From assembly GCA_020723545.1 (NCBI GenBank), contig DYIS01000088.1, positions 1-9,334 on the forward strand: a DNA stretch of 9,334 nt. The letters run 5' to 3'. Source of the DNA: Ktedonobacter racemifer. Lineage in GTDB: Bacteria > Chloroflexota > DTOL01 > JACQYG01. Below, piece by piece: positions 1 through 5,386 of the stretch (positions are counted from its first letter, which is position 1; each line of letters opens with the position of its first letter). A program made the position numbers and the translations under genes. A model generated the notes under the pieces. It searched no databases. It was not told the origin of the DNA and saw only the letters and a program-made list of their open reading frames with translations.

Positions 1-805
1 AGGCATCTAAGCTGGCGCCAGACTGAAGCTTGACCAGTACCTCCTTGGCCTTGTCTTCTTCCTTCACCAGGATATGGCGGGCATGGACCTGCTCGGCCAC
101 CTTGGGAACAGTTGCTCCCATGGCCTCCCGGAGCTTGTCCCGATAGAGCCCCGGCTCTACGTTCCACTGGCGATATTCGCTATCGGAGATCTTGGTGTCA
201 GCCAGGTAGTTCTTGTAGTTCACCTGCCACTTATTGGCTGGGATCGGCGTAGGGGTAGGCGTCCCGGTCGTAGCTGTCACCGGCTCGGCCTGGGTGGGCT
301 GGAAGAGATCCATTATCTCCCTGGTCACCTCCTCCGTGGCCAGGGTGATATTCCGGCGTTTGGCCTCTTGTCTGATCAGCTCGTTGACGATAAGCTCGTC
401 CGGCAACTGTGTGTTCACGCGATACAACTGGCCCTGGACCTGCTCTAGCTGCTGCGCCACCAGTTGGCGCATTATGGCATTCTCCGGATCGTCACCAGCG
501 TAGCGGCTGCCCAATTCCTGCAGGCGAGCCATCTGCAAGGTGAGCTCCCATCGTCTGTAGGCGAGGATCTTAGCATAGGGGCCCAGGCTAATGGTGGTGC
601 CATCGACTTTGAATATCGCCTCGTTTGGCTTAGCGATGAATTCTCGAAAGTAGCCAAACCCCAGAACCCCTATCAGCAGAGCCACCACCACGGCCACGAA
701 GACCTTGGCCAGAAGCTCCTGTCTTTGCTCCTTCTGCCACCGGGACAGTTGCTTTTTGGTCATGGGAGGCGTGGTAGTGGGCTTCTGCGCCTTCTTCTTT
801 GCCAC
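1..805 (-). CDS. Membrane-anchored parvulin-type peptidyl-prolyl isomerase (PrsA/SurA-like), 3' end outside window
   Basis: The gene is partial: about 268 codons are visible and the C-terminus lies beyond the left edge. The start is taken as GTG at 805-803 (VAKKKAQKP...), because a GAGGT sits 9 nt upstream; an in-frame ATG at 763 is the alternative. A lysine-rich cytoplasmic stretch is followed by one hydrophobic segment at about residues 35-53 (VFVAVVVALLIGVLGFGYF), acting as signal anchor. Next comes a SurA N-terminal-like chaperone region (about 60-230) that contains a TGTPTPTPIP linker. The parvulin rotamase domain begins at about residue 236 with AEQVHARHILVKEED, including the typical HARHILV motif. 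The family isomerises prolyl bonds and helps fold exported proteins; here it would act on the outer face of the membrane. It lies about 100 nt downstream of rpsR, in the place usually held by rplI. The family call is firm; PrsA versus SurA cannot be decided without the C-terminus. Confidence 0.88.
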   Translation of the reverse strand, partial: MAKKKAQKPTTTPPMTKKQLSRWQKEQRQELLAKVFVAVVVALLIGVLGFGYFREFIAKPNEAIFKVDGTTISLGPYAKILAYRRWELTLQMARLQELGSRYAGDDPENAIMRQLVAQQLEQVQGQLYRVNTQLPDELIVNELIRQEAKRRNITLATEEVTREIMDLFQPTQAEPVTATTGTPTPTPIPANKWQVNYKNYLADTKISDSEYRQWNVEPGLYRDKLREAMGATVPKVAEQVHARHILVKEEDKAKEVLVKLQSGASLDA

Positions 806-831
806 TCGATCTATACCTCGGTCTAAAGGCC

Positions 832-869
832 GAACAAGTAAACGAGCAGACGAAAGGCTGCTGCCCTCG
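832..869 (-). terminator. Possible weak terminator or attenuator between rpsR and the PPIase gene
   Basis: On the minus strand CGAGGGCAG (869-861) can pair with CTGCTCG (849-843) if the two extra Gs bulge. The loop is about 11 nt and a T-rich stretch (TTTACTTGTT) follows. The stem is short and imperfect and the T-run is interrupted, so this is more likely a partial attenuator than a full stop. I saw no convincing promoter for the PPIase gene downstream of it. Confidence 0.3.
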
Positions 870-904
870 CCTGCCCGTTTTGGATGTGCTATTCAAGCGC
901 CGCT

Positions 905-1204
905 CTACTGGCCGCGTATATGCTCTGCAGTGTAGGGAAGGAGTGCCACATGCCGGCCCCGCTTCAAGGCCACGGTGAGGGTCCGCTGATGTCGGGCACA
1001 GGTGCCAGTCTTACGCCGCGGCTCGATTTTGCCGCGATCGGAGATGAAGCGGCGCAGACGGGTCACATCCTTATAGTCAATATCGTCGACCTTGTCCACG
1101 CAAAAGCCACACACCTTGCGATGGGGGATGTATTTTGGCCTGCCGCCCTCTCGGCGGGCCCCGGTTGGTCTCCTGGTGGGCCTTTTCGCTACTCTTTTGG
1201 CCAA
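905..1204 (-). CDS. rpsR: 30S ribosomal protein S18, zinc-type
   Basis: The product is 99 residues. The core KVCGFCVDKVDDIDYKD, RLRRFISDRGKI and TGTCARHQR followed by ALLPYT is diagnostic of bacterial S18, which pairs with S6 on the 30S platform and binds 16S rRNA. The N-terminus is a basic RPTRRPTGARR-type extension. Translation starts at TTG (1204-1202): an AGGAG lies 7 nt upstream, whereas the nearby ATG (1209-1207) is in another frame that soon stops. The protein carries CxxC (in VCGFC) and CxxH (in TCARH), a potential zinc site that the common Cys-free S18 form lacks. It is third in the rpsF-ssb-rpsR operon. Confidence 0.97.
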   Translation of the reverse strand: MAKRVAKRPTRRPTGARREGGRPKYIPHRKVCGFCVDKVDDIDYKDVTRLRRFISDRGKIEPRRKTGTCARHQRTLTVALKRGRHVALLPYTAEHIRGQ

Positions 1205-1211
1205 GTCATCG

Positions 1212-1216
1212 CTCCT
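1212..1216 (-). promoter_or_regulatory. Shine-Dalgarno that fixes the TTG start of rpsR
   Basis: AGGAG on the minus strand lies 7 nt upstream of the TTG at 1204. The only close ATG is 2-3 nt from it, too near, and out of frame with S18. Confidence 0.8.
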
Positions 1217-1234
1217 GAAATTGAATTAATCGAA

Positions 1235-1260
1235 TAGGGTGCAATTTAATTGCACCCCTA
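1235..1260. repeat. Near-perfect palindrome in the ssb-rpsR spacer
   Basis: Plus strand: GGGTGCAATT (1237-1246), one T, then AATTGCACCC (1248-1257) is a perfect 10-bp inverted repeat. The flanks extend it as TA on the left and CTA on the right, with one extra C on the right arm. It fills most of the 63-nt gap between the ssb stop and the rpsR start. As RNA it forms an 8-bp stem with a small loop. There is no T-run after it, so it is not a classical terminator. The TAGGG...CCCCTA outline resembles short palindromic repeats dispersed between genes in some genomes; that comparison is from memory. Confidence 0.75.
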
Positions 1261-1267
1261 CCCTTCG

Positions 1268-1672
1268 CTAGAAGGGTATCTCCCCGGGCTCGATCTCCTC
1301 ACCGCCACCAATGGTCTCTTCTTCGACCGCGGTGCCCTTGGGTTTGCTCAGAAAGATCACGGTGTTGGCAACGACGTCGAAGGCCTTGTGTTTTTGTCCG
1401 TCGGGGCTCTGCCAGGAACGAGACTGGAACCGGCCTTCCACGTAAACCTTTTGGCCCTTGGTGACATAGTTGTCGCATAATTCGGCCAGCTTCTTCCAGG
1501 CGACGACGTTGAACCACTCGGTTTCTTCCTTGCGTTGGCCGTCCTGGGTATTGTAGATGCGATTTACCGCAACGCTGAACTTGGTCACGGCATCGCCGCT
1601 CGGCATGTAGCTCATCTCTGGGTCTCTTCCGACATTTCCAATGATCATAACCTTGTTCAGAAAGCTAACCAT
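1268..1672 (-). CDS. ssb: Single-stranded DNA-binding protein
   Basis: The product is 134 residues with one OB fold: NKVMIIGNVGRDPE at the N-terminus, then AVTKFSVAVNR, TEWFNVVAWKKLAE and GQKVYVEGRFQSRSWQSPDGQ, ending in an acidic tip EIEPGEIPF that matches the partner-binding DDDIPF tail of SSBs. SSB coats single-stranded DNA in replication, recombination and repair and recruits partners through this tip. The linker between fold and tip is very short (about 25 residues), so the protein is well below the 178 residues of E. coli SSB. Three ATGs stand in tandem (1678, 1675, 1672); AAGGAGG directly abuts the first, leaving 6 nt to the third, which I take as the start. It lies between rpsF and rpsR, the common bacterial arrangement. 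Confidence 0.97.
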   Translation of the reverse strand: MVSFLNKVMIIGNVGRDPEMSYMPSGDAVTKFSVAVNRIYNTQDGQRKEETEWFNVVAWKKLAELCDNYVTKGQKVYVEGRFQSRSWQSPDGQKHKAFDVVANTVIFLSKPKGTAVEEETIGGGEEIEPGEIPF

Positions 1673-1678
1673 CATCAT

Positions 1679-1685
1679 CCTCCTT
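1679..1685 (-). promoter_or_regulatory. Shine-Dalgarno choosing the third of three tandem ATGs of ssb
   Basis: AAGGAGG is immediately followed by ATG ATG ATG. Only the third ATG (start at 1672) has normal spacing, 6 nt. Confidence 0.8.
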
Positions 1686-1793
1686 GTGTTGCGAACACTG
1701 CGACCAATGAAGGGCTGAGGCCACAGAAAACATGGATTATCGCAGAATTGACTTGAAGGCTTTCGGTGCGCTCCTGTGGCTAGACCATTGGCC

Positions 1794-2081
1794 TCAGGCT
1801 GATGTCTTTACGAGCAGATACCGAATGATATCCTCATTCAGCTTGAGGCCTTGTTCCAGGATGGCGGTTTTGTCAGGGGCCATCTTAAACTGCATCAATG
1901 CATACTGGCCTTCGCGGATATTCTTGATGGGATAGGCCAATTTCCGCCGGCCCCAGGGCTCAGCCTTGCCCACCTCGCCGCCATTGTCGGCCACTAACTG
2001 GCTCACCTTATTCAGTGTGGCGTTGAACGAATCCTCGCTGGCATCCGGGTTGACGATGAACATCAACTCGTAGTTGTTCAT
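1794..2081 (-). CDS. rpsF: 30S ribosomal protein S6
   Basis: The product is 95 residues starting MNNYELMFIVNPD, with WGRRKLAYPIKNIREGQYALMQF in the middle and LNEDIIRYLLVK at the end. All are signatures of S6, which binds S18 on the 30S platform. The start at 2081 has AAAGGAGGT ending 4 nt upstream. The frame stays open to 2135 (an extra 18 codons), but that upstream segment contains the ribosome site and does not resemble S6. It is first in the rpsF-ssb-rpsR unit, with its own promoter (2250-2278) and a leader of roughly 160 nt. Length is typical for the family, without a long C-terminal tail. Confidence 0.97.
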   Translation of the reverse strand: MNNYELMFIVNPDASEDSFNATLNKVSQLVADNGGEVGKAEPWGRRKLAYPIKNIREGQYALMQFKMAPDKTAILEQGLKLNEDIIRYLLVKTSA

Positions 2082-2161
2082 GTGCACCTCCTTTCCATGG
2101 GATTGCCCCGCGTTCCCCAGGACTGGTGCACACATCCCAGCTCTCGCGGAGCAGAAAGGAA

Positions 2162-2204
2162 CTCCGGGCTACGGGCGTCGGCACGTCGCTGTGCTGGCCC
2201 GGAG
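2162..2204 (-). promoter_or_regulatory. Structured rpsF leader, candidate S6:S18 autoregulatory element
   Basis: In the untranslated leader, CTCCGGGC (2204-2197) pairs perfectly with GCCCGGAG (2169-2162). Inside, GCAC (2194-2191) pairs with GTGC (2184-2181) around a 6-nt loop. The bases 3' of the inner hairpin form an asymmetric unpaired side that includes CCG. An alternative outer helix, CGGGC with GCCCG, is also possible. A second hairpin lies just upstream: GGTGCC and GGCACC at 2233-2228 and 2220-2215. Known S6:S18 leader motifs in bacteria carry an asymmetric internal loop or bulge with CCG next to a hairpin, in front of rpsF. The structure is seen in the sequence; the ligand is inferred. 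Confidence 0.45.
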
Positions 2205-2249
2205 AAGTCCAGGTGGTGCCATCACCAGGCACCGCCCCAAATTGGGGGA

Positions 2250-2278
2250 AGTATAGCACAAAATTGACCCTGGCGCAA
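2250..2278 (-). promoter_or_regulatory. Promoter of the rpsF-ssb-rpsR operon
   Basis: The minus strand has an extended -10, TGCTATACT (hexamer TATACT at 2255-2250), 17 nt from a weak -35 TTGCGC (2278-2273). The start of transcription would be near 2243, giving a leader of about 160 nt. The extended TGn element compensates for the poor -35. Confidence 0.65.
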
Positions 2279-2288
2279 GCGCCGGGCC
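2257..2288 (-). terminator. Intrinsic terminator of the kinase gene
   Basis: Four nt after the kinase stop codon, GGCCCGGCG (2288-2280) folds around a CTTG tetraloop onto CGCC-A-GGGTC (2275-2266), with one bulged A and one G-U pair. AATTTTGT follows. The hairpin physically contains the -35 box of the rpsF promoter. Confidence 0.7.
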
Positions 2289-2292
2289 TTTT

Positions 2293-3930
2293 CTATCCAC
2301 TCCTCTTGGTGCCCGTGGTCTTGGCCAGGAAGGAGGTCAGGGCCTCGGCGCCCAGGTCGAAGAGGGAGTCCCGGCTGGGAGCAGCCCCGCCAGCCGAGCG
2401 CAAAGGTCGGGTGAGGGGACGCGTCTCCCCGGTGACCCCGTCTAGTTCCAGGGTGGCCTTCTTGTCTTTGGTCTTCCAGTAGAACTCGAAGCCCCATACC
2501 GGGCGGAAGACCAGGAGGACGTTCTCCACCTCCACCTCCTCCTGGATGATCACGTCGGCGTCGGCGGGCCGTCCCACCCTGCCCATTAGGGTCCTCATCA
2601 CAAAGGAGGCAGAGATCTTCGGGGCGATGACGATAACATCCTGGTTGGCCAGGCTTTGGCCATTGACGATCTCCGTCTTCGGATAGGCCAGGTACCTTTC
2701 CAGGTCTTTCGGCTCCCCGCTGACCGCGTCCAAAACAAGCTTTATCTGTTGCTCGGTCAGGCAATGCTCCACCCCCTCCAGGGTGATGTAGGCCCGCTTG
2801 TCCCTGGCCGCCGCGTGGTCCCGGTCGTAAATAGTGACGGTCACCACATCCGGCCCGCCCACCTCCACCTGGTATTTCTTCGTCCGGTCGTAGGAGAACC
2901 GCGAATGGCACGAGGCGAACCAGAAGGGCTCGTAGCGTTTCTCCGAGTAAGCGATCTCGATCTCCTCGGGCTTGGGCCAGAGCAAGAACTTGGAAATGGC
3001 CCCGAAGGCGTCCACCCGCTTCTCCAGGGCCTTGGCCCTGGCCTCCTCGGGGGTGAACCTGTCCTGGAGGACGTAGATCTTTTCCTCGCCCCGGGCCACC
3101 CGGGCCTGGTCGGGGCTCACGGCCGCCCACAGGGCATTGACCATCTCCTCGGCGGTCTGGTAGCGCTCCTGAGGGTCTCGGGCCATGGCCTTGACGATCA
3201 CCTGCTCTACCTCCTCCGGTAGGTTTGGCACCAGGCTGCGGGGGGAGGGCAACGGCGCGGTGATCTTCTGCATGATGATGCCCAGGGGCGTGTCGGCCTT
3301 GAAGGGCACCTGGCCGGTAACCAGCTCGAAGAGCATGACGCCCAGGGCATAGATGTCCGCCCGGCCGTCTACCGCCTGCCCCTGGGCCTGTTCCGGGGCC
3401 ATGTATTCCGGCGTGCCCACGCCCATGCCAGCTTTGGTGATGCCCTCCTGGCTCTCCAACACCTTGGCGATGCCGAAATCGGAGAGGAGGAGCCAGCCCT
3501 CCTTGTCCAACAGGACGTTGCCGGGCTTCACGTCCCGGTGGACGATGCCCTGGGCATGGGCATAGCCCAGGGCGCTGCCGATCTGGTGGATCATGCGCTC
3601 CACGGTGACCAGGTCCACCGGGTTCCCCAGGAATTGCCGGAGCGTTCCGCCCTCCACATATTCCATGACGATGTAGAGGACGTCGCCTTCGGTGCCGAAG
3701 TCGTGGACGGTGACGATGTTGGGGTGCCGCAGCTTGGCCACCGACCTGGCTTCCTGGATAAAGCGGGCCACAAAGCTCTCGTCACTGGCCAGTTGGGCTG
3801 GGAGGATCTTGACTGCCACGTGGCGGTCCAGGGAGGGCTGGTAAGCCTTGTACACGGTAGTCATGCCCCCCTGGCCCAGTTGCTCGATGATCTGATATTG
3901 TCCCAGGGTCTTGCCCACCAGGTCGCTCAT
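2293..3930 (-). CDS. Hanks-type Ser/Thr protein kinase with uncharacterised C-terminal domain
   Basis: The product is 545 residues. The kinase domain (about 10-270) is complete: glycine loop GQGGMTTVYKA (19-29), ATP lysine in VAVKIL (K41), helix C glutamate E60, catalytic HRDVKPGN (131-138), DFG (151-153), GTPEYMAPE (172-180) with activation-loop threonines, and DIYALGVMLFELVTG. It phosphorylates Ser/Thr on unknown partners. Unlike PknB kinases it has no membrane span and no PASTA repeats, so it should be cytosolic. The rest (about 283-545) is unassigned: it contains RYEPFWFASCHSRFSYDR and two LDxVxGE-like strands (KLVLDAVSGE, ATLELDGVTGE) reminiscent of PepSY repeats. The start at 3930 (MSDLVGKTLGQY) is set by GGGAGGT 7 nt upstream; a longer frame to 3975 begins at about the predicted transcription start. 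It is a single-gene unit between ychF and rpsF. Confidence 0.95.
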   Translation of the reverse strand: MSDLVGKTLGQYQIIEQLGQGGMTTVYKAYQPSLDRHVAVKILPAQLASDESFVARFIQEARSVAKLRHPNIVTVHDFGTEGDVLYIVMEYVEGGTLRQFLGNPVDLVTVERMIHQIGSALGYAHAQGIVHRDVKPGNVLLDKEGWLLLSDFGIAKVLESQEGITKAGMGVGTPEYMAPEQAQGQAVDGRADIYALGVMLFELVTGQVPFKADTPLGIIMQKITAPLPSPRSLVPNLPEEVEQVIVKAMARDPQERYQTAEEMVNALWAAVSPDQARVARGEEKIYVLQDRFTPEEARAKALEKRVDAFGAISKFLLWPKPEEIEIAYSEKRYEPFWFASCHSRFSYDRTKKYQVEVGGPDVVTVTIYDRDHAAARDKRAYITLEGVEHCLTEQQIKLVLDAVSGEPKDLERYLAYPKTEIVNGQSLANQDVIVIAPKISASFVMRTLMGRVGRPADADVIIQEEVEVENVLLVFRPVWGFEFYWKTKDKKATLELDGVTGETRPLTRPLRSAGGAAPSRDSLFDLGAEALTSFLAKTTGTKRSG

Positions 3931-3980
3931 CGTCATGACCTCCCGACCGCCGTAGTTTTTTGCCGCTATTGACACCAGCG

Positions 3981-4008
3981 ATTATAATATCGAATAGCAA
4001 TCTGTCAA
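3981..4008 (-). promoter_or_regulatory. Consensus sigma-70-type promoter of the kinase gene
   Basis: The minus strand has TTGACA (4008-4003), a 16-nt spacer and TATAAT (3986-3981), both perfect hexamers. Transcription would start near 3974, leaving a leader of about 45 nt. This argues against the upstream ATG at 3975 as start codon. Confidence 0.85.
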
Positions 4009-4074
4009 GCCTCAATATGGACCCGGGCGGTTGCACCGGCTGCTTTGGGTCCCTGGTTCAAGGCCTCGTCGCGG

Positions 4075-5184
4075 TCACACACTGAACCGGAAGTGGATCA
4101 CGTCCCCGTCTTGGACCACGTATTCCTTTCCTTCCAGGCGAATCAGGCCCTTCTCCCGGGCGGCGTGAAGTGAGCCGAGTTTATCTAGTTCAGGGAACCC
4201 GATCACTTCGGCCCGGATAAAGCCCCGTTCCATGTCCGTGTGCACCTTGCCTGCCGCCTGGGGGGCCCTGGTGCCTTTGACCACCGTCCAGGCACGGACC
4301 TCTTTCTCTCCGGTGGTGGTGAAAAAGGTGGCCAGATCCAGGAGGCGATAGGCCGCTTTGATCAAGCGGGCCAGGCCCGGCTCGCTGACACCACAATCGG
4401 CCAGGTAGGCTTGCGCCTCCTCTGGGGCGAGGGCCACCAGTTCGTCCTCCAACTTGGCGCAGATGGCCAGGGCTTCCGCGCCCACGCTTTCAGCCATCGC
4501 CTCGACGATGGCGGTATCTGCCAGGCGTTGGCTGGCCGCCGCGGGGAGCTGGCTCTCTCCCACGTTGGCTACGAACAAGAGCGGCTTGTCGGTGAGCAGA
4601 TGTAACCCCTTTATCAACTCGTGTGCTTCCTGGTGCAGCCCCAGGGTTCGGGCCAGGCGGCCGGCATTCAAGTGGGTTTTCAGGCGTTCCAGGACCGCCA
4701 GCTCGGCTTGGTAGCGCTTGTAGCCGGAACGGGCGGCCTGCTGGACCTTGTCGTGGCGCTTGTCCACCGCCGCCAGGTCGGCCAGGGCCAACTCGATGAA
4801 CAAGGTTTCGACATCCCGGCGGGGGTCCACGGTGCCGTCCACGTGGGCTACGTTAGCATCAGTGAAGCAGCGCACCACCAGGACCATGGCGTCCACGTTG
4901 CGGATGTGGCCCAGGAACTGGTTGCCCAGTCCCTCTCCCTTGCTGGATCCTCTTACCAGGCCGGCGATGTCCACGAACTGGATGGTGGTGGGCACCACTC
5001 GTTCCGGGTGGACGATCTCGGCCAGTCGCTTCAGGCGGGGGTCAGGAACGGGGACCACGCCCTCGTTGGGCTCAATGGTGGTAAAGGGAAAGCTGGCCAC
5101 CGGCGCCCCGGCGTGGGTGAGGGCGTTGAAGAGGGTGGACTTCCCCACATTGGGCAAACCCACGATGCCGATGCTGAGCCCCAT
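4075..5184 (-). CDS. ychF: Obg-like ATPase / redox-regulated ATPase YchF
   Basis: The product is 369 residues, close to the 363 of E. coli YchF. It has a P-loop GLPNVGKST (9-17), switch FTTIEPNEG (34-42), the Walker B/G3 region DIAGLVRG (72-79) and a G4 position of NVGE (207-210). NxxE in place of NKxD is the feature that makes this family prefer ATP to GTP. A coiled-coil insert spans about 125-190. The C-terminal TGS domain (about 286-369) includes TGEKEVRAWTV, GKVHTDMERGFIRAEV and a closing IHFRF. YchF binds ribosomes and is linked to translation quality and oxidative stress in other bacteria. AGAGGA lies 6 nt upstream of ATG. The gene is monocistronic, with its own promoter. Confidence 0.97.
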   Translation of the reverse strand: MGLSIGIVGLPNVGKSTLFNALTHAGAPVASFPFTTIEPNEGVVPVPDPRLKRLAEIVHPERVVPTTIQFVDIAGLVRGSSKGEGLGNQFLGHIRNVDAMVLVVRCFTDANVAHVDGTVDPRRDVETLFIELALADLAAVDKRHDKVQQAARSGYKRYQAELAVLERLKTHLNAGRLARTLGLHQEAHELIKGLHLLTDKPLLFVANVGESQLPAAASQRLADTAIVEAMAESVGAEALAICAKLEDELVALAPEEAQAYLADCGVSEPGLARLIKAAYRLLDLATFFTTTGEKEVRAWTVVKGTRAPQAAGKVHTDMERGFIRAEVIGFPELDKLGSLHAAREKGLIRLEGKEYVVQDGDVIHFRFSV

Positions 5185-5246
5185 GAAGCTTCCTCTTGGA
5201 CCGTGTACAGCCTGAGCCTGTCGGTCGGAAAGTGCCTGTCCTGTGC

Positions 5247-5275
5247 AATATACACCACACAGAGATGCAATTCAA
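5247..5275 (-). promoter_or_regulatory. Promoter of ychF
   Basis: On the minus strand TTGAAT (5275-5270), a 17-nt spacer and TATATT (5252-5247) form a good housekeeping promoter. It lies after the transporter operon's terminator and about 60 nt before the ychF start, so the leader is about 55 nt. Confidence 0.7.
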
Positions 5276-5309
5276 GTGTGCCTTTATGTAGGGAAGAGGT
5301 TCCGGTGGC

Positions 5310-5350
5310 ACAAGAAAGGAATGGGCTGCCAGGGGATACCTGGCAACCCA
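5310..5350 (-). terminator. Strong intrinsic terminator of the sugar ABC operon
   Basis: On the minus strand TGGGTTGCCAGG (5350-5339), a 5-nt loop and CCTGGCAGCCCA (5333-5322) form a 12-bp stem with a single U-G pair, followed by TTCCTTTCTTGT. In plus-strand RNA the same position is a C-A mismatch, so the element is built for leftward transcription. It lies 36 nt after the stop codon of the binding protein. Confidence 0.88.
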
Positions 5351-5386
5351 TTTACTAGTTAAAGACTTGGAATGCGGCGCAAGAGT

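Noticed and set aside
2222..3130. 302-codon minus-strand frame inside the kinase gene
   Set aside because: A Gly/Arg/Pro-rich out-of-frame shadow of the kinase's C-terminal half, with no ribosome site.
3969..3988. TTGACA and TATAAT also readable on the plus strand, suggesting divergent promoters
   Set aside because: The spacing is only 8 nt, far too short for a promoter, and no plus-strand gene follows.
4019..4052. GGACCC...GGGTCC inverted repeat with an inner CGGT-GCA-ACCG after ychF, as a terminator
   Set aside because: The stem is only 6 bp with a large loop and is followed by ATATTGAGG, not a T-run. It may be a weak pause at most.
4621..5358. 245-codon plus-strand open frame opposite ychF
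   Set aside because: It is antisense to a clearly conserved gene and is an artefact of high-GC coding sequence.
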